Positions 1 to 7,376 of a stretch of 16,128 bases of DNA are shown in pieces. Numbering within the stretch: position 1 is the first letter of the stretch; every line of letters begins with the position of its first letter. This DNA comes from an uncultured Actinomycetospora sp. (lineage in GTDB: Bacteria; Actinomycetota; Actinomycetes; Mycobacteriales; Pseudonocardiaceae): assembly GCA_902805495.1 (NCBI GenBank), contig CADCTH010000505.1:1-16128 (forward strand). Reading direction: 5' to 3'. The translations under genes and the position numbers were made by a program. The notes beneath the pieces are model-generated. The model was not told the origin of the DNA. It made no database searches and saw only the letters and a program-made list of their open reading frames with translations.

Positions 1-375
1 ACGGGCGGCGAGGCGGCCACCGGCGCGGACGACCGCGGCGCCCGCGAGGAGCAGACCGTCCTGCGCGCCCGGCGCGCCGAGCTCGTGGGCGTCGCCGCCG
101 CGGCCGCGCGCCCGGACGCCACCGAGGTCCCCGAAGAGCTCGCCGACGACCTCGGCCACCTCGTCGACTTCCTCGCCGCGGCTGTGTTCGTCGACGACCC
201 GTCGCTGTTCGAGGGCTTCGTGTCCTGGGTCGACACCGTGGCGATCCCGGCCGGGCTGCGGGTCGGCGAGGTCGGGCCCGCCCTCGACGCGCTGGCCGCC
301 GCGCTGGCGGACTCCCCGCGCACCGCTCAGCTCCTGCGCGACGTACGCGCCGCCCACCCGACCCCGGCGGCGTGA
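1..375 (+). CDS. C-terminal part of a probable sensor/B12-binding-type protein (5' end outside window)
   Basis: An open frame enters from the left edge and ends at a TGA (373-375), so only about 124 residues of the C-terminus are visible. The visible part is acidic and helical, with an LVDFLAAAVFVDDPSLFEGFVSW stretch and an LDALAAAL helix. From memory this resembles the helical segment of actinobacterial cobalamin-binding (MerR-associated) or RsbR-like regulatory proteins, but no ligand-binding motif lies in the window, so the family is a guess. The stop overlaps the ATG of the next gene (TGATG), so it is translationally coupled to a STAS protein. That context favours a role in signal input to a partner-switching or sigma-factor pathway. 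An internal GTG-type start is possible, but the frame is open to base 1, so I treat it as truncated by the window. Confidence 0.6.
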   Translation, partial: TGGEAATGADDRGAREEQTVLRARRAELVGVAAAAARPDATEVPEELADDLGHLVDFLAAAVFVDDPSLFEGFVSWVDTVAIPAGLRVGEVGPALDALAAALADSPRTAQLLRDVRAAHPTPAA

Positions 376-680
376 TGGCCGACCTGACGATCGCCACCGA
401 CCACGACGGCGCCGACGTCGTGGTCAGCGTCGGCGGCGACCTCGACTACGACAGCCACGGGCGCCTCGAACAGGCCGTCGCCGCGGCGCTCGACGGCGCG
501 CCCGCCGGGCTCGTCCTCGACCTCACCGCGGTCACGTACTGCGACTCCTGCGGCCTGCGCGTGCTGCTCGGCGCGCACCACCGCGCGGGCGAGATCGGCG
601 CGACGTTCGTGCTGCGCGGGGTCCACGGTCAGCCCGCCCGCGCGCTGCGGCTCACGGGCCTCGACGAGGTCCTCGGCTAG
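375..680 (+). CDS. STAS-domain anti-sigma-factor antagonist
   Basis: This is a 101-residue single-domain STAS protein of the SpoIIAA/RsbV type. Such proteins bind an anti-sigma kinase and free a sigma factor when dephosphorylated. The fold order is visible: beta strands TIATDHDG and VVVSVGGDLDY, a helix, LVLDLTAVTY, then the phospho-acceptor loop YCDSCGL with Ser58, and helix RVLLGAHHRAG. The C-terminal strand ATFVLRGV and helix complete it, and the length is normal for the family. The ATG at 375 overlaps the upstream stop; an in-frame GTG at 372 is the alternative start. The Asp-Ser pair is intact, so phosphorylation is plausible. The TAG stop shares a CTAG with the stop of the convergent hydrolase gene. 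The cognate anti-sigma factor is not in the window. Confidence 0.85.
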   Translation: MADLTIATDHDGADVVVSVGGDLDYDSHGRLEQAVAAALDGAPAGLVLDLTAVTYCDSCGLRVLLGAHHRAGEIGATFVLRGVHGQPARALRLTGLDEVLG

Positions 681-1729
681 CGCACCGAGTCGAGGAACGC
701 CCAGAAGGTCGCCGCCCACCGGTCGGCGGTGTCGACGTGCGGGCCGTGGCCCGACTCCGGGAACTCCTCGATCTCCACGCGCCCGCCGGCGGCGCGGTAG
801 GCCTCGAGCACGTCGCGGATCTGGCTGACCATCGGCTGGGGCGGGAACGCGTCCTGGCCCGGCCAGCCGGGCACCGCCCCCCGCGCGCCGAGCGTCCCGA
901 GCTCCAGCGCCGAGCCGTCGGCGACCACGACGTCGGCGCCGCCGTGGGTCCAGAGCACCGGGGGCTTCTCGACCAGGTACGGCAGCCACGACCAGTCGCA
1001 GTACTTCGGCGACAGGGCGTTGAGCAGCCCGCGCGTCCCCGGAGCGGCGCCGGGCCAGTTCCCCGAGGTCTCCGCGTCGCCGGGGTAGCCGTCCTCGGAG
1101 ATCGTCGAGAGCAGGATCTCGTCGACCAGGATGTCCTCCCGCTCGGGCGGCTCCCGGTGCCCGGCGCGCCAGTACGTCGCGTTCATGACGTTGCGCGGCG
1201 AGAGCGGGTCGTCGCCGGAGCGGTCGCCCTCGCGCAGGCGCCGCACGAACTCGGGGTTCGCGACTCCTGCGCCGGAGCCGGCGTAGTCGGGCCAGCAGGG
1301 CCTGCCGTCGCGGAACGTGCCGCCGAAGCCGTACGGGGACACCGGGTCGAGGAACGTCAGCGACGCCACCGGCCGCGCCCGGGCCACCAGCGCGATGGCC
1401 GCGCCGGCGGTGGACCAGCCGACGAGGTGCGCCGGCCGGTCGACGCCGAGCGCGTCGAGGAAGCCGCCGAGGTCGTCGGCCCAGTCGCCGAGCCCGCGGG
1501 TGGCGTCGATCGGCGCCGGCTGGGTGCGCCCGAAGCCGCGCATGTCCGGGGCCAGCAGGCGCCAGCGCTCGGGCGCGCCGGGCATGAGGTGCTCGAAGAA
1601 CCGGCTCGTCGAGAGGTTGCCGTGCACGAGCACCACCGGCTCGCCGTCCGCCGGGCCCGACTCGAGGTAGTGCGTGCGGATGCGGCCGTCGACCTCGGCG
1701 GCGCGCACCCCGGGCATCAGGTGATCCAT
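677..1729 (-). CDS. alpha/beta-fold hydrolase
   Basis: This is a 350-residue cytosolic alpha/beta hydrolase. The oxyanion-hole motif LVHGN is near residues 34-38. The nucleophile elbow is GWSTA with Ser106, having Ala instead of the last Gly, which the small-x-Nu-x-small rule allows. A candidate acid lies in the THGGADVVVAD segment (Asp266 or Asp271), and the catalytic His328 is in ESGHGPH. A long cap region, about residues 130-250, is rich in Trp and Tyr and probably shapes an aromatic or hydrophobic substrate pocket. The ATG at 1729 overlaps the TGA of the AidB-like gene (TGATG), so the two are one transcript. Substrate is unknown: esterase, C-C hydrolase, epoxide hydrolase and haloalkane dehalogenase are all possible on fold alone. 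The tight coupling to an acyl-CoA dehydrogenase suggests a catabolic role. No signal peptide is seen. Confidence 0.87.
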   Translation of the reverse strand: MDHLMPGVRAAEVDGRIRTHYLESGPADGEPVVLVHGNLSTSRFFEHLMPGAPERWRLLAPDMRGFGRTQPAPIDATRGLGDWADDLGGFLDALGVDRPAHLVGWSTAGAAIALVARARPVASLTFLDPVSPYGFGGTFRDGRPCWPDYAGSGAGVANPEFVRRLREGDRSGDDPLSPRNVMNATYWRAGHREPPEREDILVDEILLSTISEDGYPGDAETSGNWPGAAPGTRGLLNALSPKYCDWSWLPYLVEKPPVLWTHGGADVVVADGSALELGTLGARGAVPGWPGQDAFPPQPMVSQIRDVLEAYRAAGGRVEIEEFPESGHGPHVDTADRWAATFWAFLDSVR

Positions 1730-3396
1730 CAGGCGTTCCCGTCGATCGGGGTCGTGTCGGGCAGGCGGTCGAGCAGCGCGTCCACGGCGACGCCGCGGGG
1801 CAGGGTGCCGAACGCGTGGCCGTGGTCGCCGGCGACGCGGGAGTCGAGGTAGGCGTCGGCCACCGGGGCGGGCGCGTGGCGGGCGAGCAGCGCCCCGGTC
1901 AGCAGCACGGCCATGCGCTCGGTGAGCCGGCGCGCGCCCCGCTCCTCCGGCGCGGCCAGCTCGGTCTCCACGTCCTTGAACGCGGCGTCCACGCGGTCGT
2001 CGACGCCGAGCACCTCGGCGCGGTAGGCCTCCAACGTAGCCGGCTCGCGGGCGAGCAGCCGGAGCAGGTCCAGGGCGTTGACGTTGCCCGAGCCCTCCCA
2101 GATCGAGTTCAGCGGCGACTCGCGGAACAGCCGCGGCATGCCCGACTCCTCGACGTAGCCGTTGCCGCCGAAGCACTCCAGGGCCTCGCCGACCACCGCC
2201 GTCTGGCGCTTGCAGATCCAGTACTTGCCCAGCGTCACGCCGATCCGCCGGAAGGCGGCCTCGTGTTCCTGGGTCGAGCTCCGCTCCGCTGCGTCTCCCG
2301 CGTGCTCGTCGCCCGCCGCCCGGTCCTGCGCCCCCGCCAGCCGCATCGCCAGCGTGATCGCGCCCTCGGACTCGCAGGCCAGGTCGGCCAGGACCTCGCG
2401 CATCAGCGGCTGGTCGCGCAGCGCGCGGCCGAAGGCGTGCCGGTACCGGGTGTGGTGGGCGGCCCGGGCGACGGCCGCGCGCATCCCCGCCGCGGAGCCC
2501 AGCGCCGTGTCCAGGCGCGTGCAGGCGACCATCTCGATGATCGTGCGGACCCCGCGACCCTCGTCGCCGACGCGCCAGGCGACCGTGTCGTCGAACTCCG
2601 GCTCGGACGAGGCGTTGGACCGGTTGCCCAGCTTGTCCTTGAGGCGCTGGATGCGGAACGTGTTGCGGGTCCCGTCGGGCAGCACGCGCGGCACGAGGAA
2701 GCAGGTCAGCCCGCCCGGTGCCTGGGCCAGCACCAGGAACAGGTCGCACATCGGGGCGCTGGTGAACCACTTGTGGCCGGTGAGCCGGTAGGAGTCACCA
2801 TCGGGCACGGCGCGCGTGGTGTTGGCGCGGACGTCGGAGCCGCCCTGCTTCTCGGTCATCCCCATCCCCGCGAGCAGACCGCGCTTGGTGGACGGCACGC
2901 GCAGCCCGGGGTCGTACTCGCGGCTCGTGAGCCCCGGCCCGTAGGTCGCGAGCAGCTCGGGGGCGGCGCGCAGGGCGGGCAGCACGGCGTAGGTCATCGA
3001 GACGGGGCAGCCGTGGCCGGCCTCGAGCTGCGACCACGTCAGGAAGCCCGCCGCGCGCGCGACGTGGGCGCCGGGGCGGTCGTCGGCCCACGGGGCGCCG
3101 GCGAAGCCGTGGCCGACGGCCTCGCCGAGCAGGGCGTGGTAGCCCGGGTCGAAGTCGACCTCGTCGACGCGGTGCCCGACACGGTCGTGGGTGCGCAGGC
3201 GGGGCTCGTTGCGGTGCGCGGCGTCGGCCCACTCCTGCGCCCGCGCGGAGCCCGCGAGCCGCCCGATCGCGTGCAGGTCGTCGCGTGCCCAGCCCGCGCC
3301 CTCGCGCTCGAGTGCCTCCCGCAGCGGCGGGTCGGCGGCCACGTCGTGGCCGGCGAGGTCGGGGGACTGGTTGACCACCTCATGCGTCGGGGGCAC
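1729..3396 (-). CDS. AidB-type acyl-CoA dehydrogenase family flavoprotein
   Basis: This 555-residue FAD protein matches E. coli AidB (541 aa) along its length. Shared motifs include the N-terminal THEVVNQ and REGAGW, then MGMTEKQGGSDVRANTTRA, LTGHKWFTSAP, RLKDKLGNRSNAS and NSIWEGSGNV. The active-site Glu434 in WEGSGN sits where AidB has Glu425. A start at GTG 3396 puts PPTHEVVNQ in register with the AidB N-terminus; GTG 3453 is an alternative, and neither has a strong Shine-Dalgarno. A short polar insert around residues 370-390 (GDEHAGDAAERSSTQEHE) is not in the E. coli protein as I recall it. AidB is linked to the alkylation response and has weak isovaleryl-CoA dehydrogenase activity. Here the neighbours are catabolic (hydrolase, cyclase, CoA ligase) and no ada or alkA gene is present, so an acyl-CoA substrate may be the real role. 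It is divergent from the cyclase gene. Confidence 0.9.
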   Translation of the reverse strand: MPPTHEVVNQSPDLAGHDVAADPPLREALEREGAGWARDDLHAIGRLAGSARAQEWADAAHRNEPRLRTHDRVGHRVDEVDFDPGYHALLGEAVGHGFAGAPWADDRPGAHVARAAGFLTWSQLEAGHGCPVSMTYAVLPALRAAPELLATYGPGLTSREYDPGLRVPSTKRGLLAGMGMTEKQGGSDVRANTTRAVPDGDSYRLTGHKWFTSAPMCDLFLVLAQAPGGLTCFLVPRVLPDGTRNTFRIQRLKDKLGNRSNASSEPEFDDTVAWRVGDEGRGVRTIIEMVACTRLDTALGSAAGMRAAVARAAHHTRYRHAFGRALRDQPLMREVLADLACESEGAITLAMRLAGAQDRAAGDEHAGDAAERSSTQEHEAAFRRIGVTLGKYWICKRQTAVVGEALECFGGNGYVEESGMPRLFRESPLNSIWEGSGNVNALDLLRLLAREPATLEAYRAEVLGVDDRVDAAFKDVETELAAPEERGARRLTERMAVLLTGALLARHAPAPVADAYLDSRVAGDHGHAFGTLPRGVAVDALLDRLPDTTPIDGNA

Positions 3397-3531
3397 GCGC
3401 GGATCCGACCACGCCGCGCCCCCGGGAGCCAGGCCCCGACGATCCGCGATCACGCCCGCCGCCGGGTCTTGTCCCCGCTCGGGGTCGGCGGGCACCGTGG
3501 GCCAGGTCACGCTGATCACGAGGAGGAGCTC
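3397..3531. promoter_or_regulatory. Divergent intergenic region between AidB-like and cyclase operons
   Basis: This 135-bp gap separates two divergent two-gene operons and must hold promoters for both, though I see no convincing -35/-10 pair. It holds a short hairpin, CCCCG-CT-CGGGG at 3473-3484, nested between CCGCCG and CGGCGG. A GATC-CGC-GATC element lies near 3441-3451. The cyclase start is preceded by a strong GAGGAGGAG ribosome-binding site at about 3520-3528. No regulator gene is adjacent. Confidence 0.4.
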
Positions 3532-4494
3532 ATGGCCGAGGCCCCGTCGATGCGGGAACTGCTGGGCGAGGACCCGCCGAAGAACTGGGGCAAGTGGGGC
3601 GAGGACGACGAGGTCGGTTCCCTGAACTACCTCGACGCCGAACAGGTCCTGCGCGGGGTCGCGAGCGTCCGCAGCGGCCAGGTCTTCACGCTCCAGTGCC
3701 CGATGGGCCACCCGCACGGCGACCCCGTCTTCCCGGGGCGCGAGGGCATCAAGCGCGAGATGGTGTGGGACCAGGAGCTCTTCGAGTCCGGCAAGGGGCC
3801 GAGCTTCCCCGGGGGCATCCGCGCCTCCGACGACAAGGCCGAGATCTTCCTGCAGGGCTCGTCGCAGTACGACGCGCTAGGGCACGCCTGGTACGACGAC
3901 ACGCTCTGGAACGGGCGCTCGGCCGACACCACCAACGGCGGCGGGATGAGCTGGGCGTCGATCCTGCCGATCGCGCAGCGCGGCGTCGTCGGGCGCGGCG
4001 TGCTGGTCGACATGGCGCGCCACCGCGGCAAGGAGTGGCTGGACAAGGGCGAGACGTTCACCCACGAGGACCTGCAGGAGGCCGCCGCGGCACAGGGGAC
4101 CTCCATCGAGGCCCGCGACGTCCTCTGCGTGCGCACGGGCTTCCTCAAGTACTTCTTCTCGGTCTCGCACGACGAGTTCTACGAGGGGTTCATCGAGCCG
4201 GGCCTGACCTACTCCCGCGAGCTCGTGGAGTGGTTCCAGGGCAAGGAGATCCCCAACCTCGTCACCGACACCATCGCCAACGAGGTGACCGCGGAGCCCG
4301 AGACCGGGGTGCTGCTGCCCCTGCACGCGTCGCTGCTGCGCAACCTCGGGGTCAGCCTCGCGGAGATCATCTGGCTCGACGACCTCGCCGACGCGTGCGC
4401 CGCCGACGGGCGCTGGGACTTCCTCTACACCGCGGCGCCGCTGAAGATCCACGAGGCCACCGGCGCCCCGGTCAACCCGGTGGTGATCCGCTGA
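3532..4494 (+). CDS. Cyclase family protein (kynurenine-formamidase-like metal hydrolase)
   Basis: This 320-residue protein belongs to the putative cyclase family (PF04199), which includes KynB formamidases and isatin hydrolases that open amide or lactam bonds with a metal. The N-terminal KNWGKWGEDDEVGSLNYLD is typical of the large actinobacterial and proteobacterial subfamily. The metal motif in the classical enzymes is HxGTHxDxPxH. Here the corresponding stretch is QGSSQYDALGH (residues 108-118), with Gln at the two first His positions and Asp114 and His118 kept. A later catalytic region is LVTDTIANEVT, followed by LPLHASLLRNLGV. The start is ATG 3532 with a strong GAGGAG site. Its stop overlaps the ATG of the CoA ligase (TGATG). 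Likely role: hydrolysis of a cyclic or amide intermediate whose acid product the ligase then activates; the substrate is unknown. Confidence 0.88.
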   Translation: MAEAPSMRELLGEDPPKNWGKWGEDDEVGSLNYLDAEQVLRGVASVRSGQVFTLQCPMGHPHGDPVFPGREGIKREMVWDQELFESGKGPSFPGGIRASDDKAEIFLQGSSQYDALGHAWYDDTLWNGRSADTTNGGGMSWASILPIAQRGVVGRGVLVDMARHRGKEWLDKGETFTHEDLQEAAAAQGTSIEARDVLCVRTGFLKYFFSVSHDEFYEGFIEPGLTYSRELVEWFQGKEIPNLVTDTIANEVTAEPETGVLLPLHASLLRNLGVSLAEIIWLDDLADACAADGRWDFLYTAAPLKIHEATGAPVNPVVIR

Positions 4495-6155
4495 TGGGCG
4501 TCTACGACGAGCGACCCTGGCTGGCGCGCTACCCCGAGGGCCAGGCGCACGACATCGAGCCGGAGTTCCCCAGCGCGCTGGCGATGTTCTCCGACGCGCT
4601 GCGCCGGGCGCCCGACACCGACATCGTCCGGTACTTCGACGGCACGCTCACCCTCGCCGAGCTCGACCGGCTCTCCGACCGCTTCGCCGTCGCGCTCGCC
4701 GACCGCGGCTTCGAGCGCGGCCACCGCCTCGCCACGTACCTGCAGAACATCCCGCAGGTGCTCATCGCGGTGATCGGGACGTGGAAGGCCGGCGGCATCG
4801 TCGTCTCGATCAACCCGATGAGCCGCACCCGCGAGCTGACCACCCTGCTCACCGACTGCGAGGCCACGGCCCTGCTCGCCGAGGAGGACCTGTTCGGGCA
4901 GGTGGCGCACGAGGTCGTGCCGACGATCCCGTCGCTGCGGATCGCCTGGACCACCTCGCCGCTGGAGTACCAGACCCGGCACGACCCGCGGCTGTTCGCG
5001 GGCGTGGAGCGGGTGCGCCACGAGGGCACGGAGGACCTCGAGGAGGTGCTCGCGTCCGTCGGCGACCGCCGGCCGGAGCCGGTGGAGCTCGGCCTCGACG
5101 ACGTCGCGTTCCTCGGCTACACCTCGGGCACGACGGGTCCGCCGAAGGGCGCCATGAACACCCACCGCAACGTGGTGTTCAACGCCCGCACCTACCGCGA
5201 CTGGATCGGGCTGACCCCCGAGGACTCGGTGCTCGGCGTCGCGCCGCTGTTCCACATCACCGGGGTCGTCGCGCACCTCGCGGTGTGCCTGCTCGTGCCC
5301 ATGCCGCTGGTGCTGGCGTACCGCTTCGAGCCCTCGGTGACGATGGACGCGATCCGCGAGCACCGGCCGACCTTCACCGCCGGGTCGATCACGGTGTTCA
5401 TCGCGCTGATGAACACCGAGGGCGCGACGAAGGACGACATGACGTCGCTGTCGAAGATCTTCTCCGGCGGGGCGCCGATCCCGCCCTCGACGGTCAAGGC
5501 CTTCGCCGACCACTTCGGGCACTACATCCACAACATCTACGGCCTCACCGAGACGACCTCCCCGTCGCACGGCGTCCCGCGCGGCGCCGAGGCCCCGGTC
5601 GACGAGGCGTCGGGCGCTCTGTCGGTGGGGGTGCCGACGTTCTCGACGGTCGTGCGGATCATGCGCGACGACGGCACCGACGCCGACGTGGGCGAGGTCG
5701 GCGAGATCGTCACCCGCGGCCCGCAGGTGGTGCCGGGCTACTGGAACAAGCCCGAGGAGACCGAGAACGCGCTGCGCGCCCCCGACGTGTCGGTCGAGCT
5801 CAAGACCGGCGACGTGGGCTACATGGACGCCCAGGGCTGGTTCTACGTCGTCGACCGCAAGAAGGACCAGATCAACGCCGGCGGCTACAAGGTCTGGCCC
5901 CGCGAGGTGGAGGACGTCCTCTACGAGCACCCGGCGGTGCGCGAGGCGGCGGTGGTCGGCGTGCCCGACGAGTACCGCGGCGAGACGGTGAAGGCGTTCG
6001 TCTCGGTGCGCCCGGGGCAGAGCGTCGAGCCCGACGAGCTCATCGCGTTCTGCAAGCAGCGGATGTCGGCGTACAAGTACCCGCGCCAGGTCGAGCTGCT
6101 CGACGAGATCCCCAAGACCGTCACGGGGAAGCTCCTGCGGCGCGCCCTGCGCTGA
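4494..6155 (+). CDS. AMP-forming acyl-CoA synthetase (class I adenylate-forming ligase)
   Basis: This 553-residue ANL-superfamily enzyme converts a carboxylic acid, ATP and CoA to acyl-CoA, AMP and PPi. All core motifs are present: phosphate-binding loop YTSGTTGPPKG (209-219), APLFHITG, FSGGAPIP, YGLTETT, the TGDVGYMD aspartate, the hinge and A8 motif VVDRKKDQINAGGYKVWP, and A10 PKTVTGKLLRR with the catalytic Lys546. Length is normal for medium/long-chain acyl-CoA ligases. No membrane segment is present. It starts on the ATG overlapping the cyclase stop, so the two are translated together. The chain length or aromatic nature of the substrate cannot be read from sequence; the cluster suggests activation of an acid released by the cyclase or the alpha/beta hydrolase, for entry to the AidB-like dehydrogenase step. 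Confidence 0.94.
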   Translation: MGVYDERPWLARYPEGQAHDIEPEFPSALAMFSDALRRAPDTDIVRYFDGTLTLAELDRLSDRFAVALADRGFERGHRLATYLQNIPQVLIAVIGTWKAGGIVVSINPMSRTRELTTLLTDCEATALLAEEDLFGQVAHEVVPTIPSLRIAWTTSPLEYQTRHDPRLFAGVERVRHEGTEDLEEVLASVGDRRPEPVELGLDDVAFLGYTSGTTGPPKGAMNTHRNVVFNARTYRDWIGLTPEDSVLGVAPLFHITGVVAHLAVCLLVPMPLVLAYRFEPSVTMDAIREHRPTFTAGSITVFIALMNTEGATKDDMTSLSKIFSGGAPIPPSTVKAFADHFGHYIHNIYGLTETTSPSHGVPRGAEAPVDEASGALSVGVPTFSTVVRIMRDDGTDADVGEVGEIVTRGPQVVPGYWNKPEETENALRAPDVSVELKTGDVGYMDAQGWFYVVDRKKDQINAGGYKVWPREVEDVLYEHPAVREAAVVGVPDEYRGETVKAFVSVRPGQSVEPDELIAFCKQRMSAYKYPRQVELLDEIPKTVTGKLLRRALR

Positions 6156-6174
6156 CGGGTCACGATGGGTGGCG

Positions 6175-6726
6175 ATGCGCCGTCTGCTGATCCTGCTGCT
6201 CTTCGCCGTCGCCGCGCTGGCGGGGTGCGCGGACGCCCCCGCCACCCCGCCACCGGCCGTCCCGTCGCCCGACGCCGCCTACCTGGATGCCATGGTGCCC
6301 CACCACGCGCAGGCCCTGGAGCTCGCGGCGCTCGTGCCGGGCCGGGACGCGTCGCCGGCCGTCGCGGCGCTGGCGACGCGGATCGACCGCGACCAGGTCG
6401 AGGAGATCGGCCAGCTCGAGGGGCTGCGGCGCAGTCGCGGGTGGCCGGCCGGGGCGGGGATGCACGGCCACGGGATGGACGGGATGGACGGGATGGCCGA
6501 CCCGGTGACGCTGGAGCAGCTGCGCGCCCTGCGTGGCCCGGCGTTCGACCGCCTCTGGCTGGCGACGATGACCCGCCACCACGAGGGCGCGATCGCGATG
6601 GCGCGCGAGCACCTCGCGACCGGTGCGGACGAGACGCTGCGCCGGTTCTCGCAGGTCCTCGTGGCGACGCAGTCCGCGGAGATCGACGCGATGCGAGCGG
6701 CGGGCACTAGCATCGCCGGGCCATGA
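6175..6726 (+). CDS. DUF305 family lipoprotein
   Basis: This 183-residue secreted protein starts with a lipoprotein signal: MRRLL, a hydrophobic stretch and the lipobox ALAGC with Cys18. A Pro/Ala-rich linker follows. The mature part has the two DUF305 signatures, MVPHHAQALELA (from residue 40) and MTRHHEGAIAMAREH, which form a ferritin-like four-helix bundle. Between them is a Met/His-rich loop, GMHGHGMDGMDGMAD, encoded partly by a 9-bp tandem repeat. DUF305 proteins often sit beside copper-resistance genes, and His/Met richness fits metal binding, but no copper gene is visible here. Start choice: ATG 6175, with GTG 6169 in frame as an alternative; both follow the GGGTGG stretch closely. The stop overlaps the next gene's start (ATGA). 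Confidence 0.88.
   Translation: MRRLLILLLFAVAALAGCADAPATPPPAVPSPDAAYLDAMVPHHAQALELAALVPGRDASPAVAALATRIDRDQVEEIGQLEGLRRSRGWPAGAGMHGHGMDGMDGMADPVTLEQLRALRGPAFDRLWLATMTRHHEGAIAMAREHLATGADETLRRFSQVLVATQSAEIDAMRAAGTSIAGP
6472..6498 (+). repeat. Three 9-bp tandem repeats within the DUF305 gene
   Basis: GGGATGGAC occurs twice in tandem at 6472-6489, followed by GGGATGGCC at 6490-6498. The units encode GMDGMDGMA in the Met-rich loop between the two HH motifs. Because the unit is 9 bp, slippage would change the number of Gly-Met-Asp units without shifting the frame. Confidence 0.85.
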
Positions 6727-7256
6727 GCGTCCCGACGCGGCCCGCGGTGCCGATGCTCTTCGTCGAGGTCGAGGGCGTGCTGCGCAAGACCCCCGAGGAC
6801 CTCGGCCGGCCGTGGCGCGGCCCGTTCGACATCGAGGTCCACGAGGACGCCGTCGAGCGCCTGCGGCTGTGGAAGGGCGCGGGCGGGCGGGTCATCGGGT
6901 TCAGCCAGCAGGGCGGCGTGGCGCTGGGGGAGACCGACGACCAGACCGCGGTGCGCACGCTGTGGACGGTGCGCGAGCGCGTCGCGAACCTCCTCGACCA
7001 CGTGGTGCACTGCCCCCACCACCCCGACGCGACCGTGCCCGACCAGGCGCGCTGCTGGTGCCGGCTGCCCAAGCCGGGCATGTTGATCGCCGCCCAGCAC
7101 GAGGTCGCCCTGCGCCAGCACGAGCACTACCCGCTGTGGATGGCGCTGCTCGTGGCCCGCTCGCCCGAGGCCCTGCAGGCGGCCGCCGACCTCGACCTCG
7201 ACCACCTCCACGGCGACCGCTGGCGCCGCGACGGGGGCGCGCCGGCGGGGGAGTGA
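6723..7256 (+). CDS. HisB-N/GmhB-like HAD-IIIA protein lacking the catalytic Asp motif
   Basis: This 177-residue cytosolic protein aligns by motif with the histidinol-phosphatase / heptose-bisphosphate phosphatase group. The zinc loop is intact: CPHH (Cys97, His99) and CWC (Cys111, Cys113), followed by RLPKPGML, close to the CRKPxPGM of GmhB. The GFSQQGGVALG segment matches the VTNQSGIARG motif. However, motif I, normally DxDGT with the nucleophilic Asp, reads FVEVEGVL with Glu15 and Glu17. The GDxxxD motif expected after the zinc loop is not recognisable; the C-terminus has LDLDHLHGDRW instead. Phosphatase activity by the usual aspartyl-phosphate route is therefore unlikely; a binding or structural role is inferred. 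Its ATG overlaps the DUF305 stop (ATGA), so it is co-translated with a lipoprotein. The frame is intact and coding-like, so it is not obviously a pseudogene. Confidence 0.72.
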   Translation: MSVPTRPAVPMLFVEVEGVLRKTPEDLGRPWRGPFDIEVHEDAVERLRLWKGAGGRVIGFSQQGGVALGETDDQTAVRTLWTVRERVANLLDHVVHCPHHPDATVPDQARCWCRLPKPGMLIAAQHEVALRQHEHYPLWMALLVARSPEALQAAADLDLDHLHGDRWRRDGGAPAGE

Positions 7257-7376
7257 GGGCGGTGCGGGCGTAGGTCGGGGACGAGACGGCTCCAGACCCG
7301 AGATCGAAGGCGCTGCTCGCGACCCCGCGGCGCTGCCGCCGCCTGTCCAGCTGGACTTCGGAAGACCTGTGGCCAA

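Noticed and set aside
1816..3531. Long plus-strand open frame upstream of the cyclase start
   Set aside because: It is the antisense of the AidB-like gene, kept open by high GC. The real cyclase start is ATG 3532, with a strong ribosome-binding site and family-typical N-terminus.
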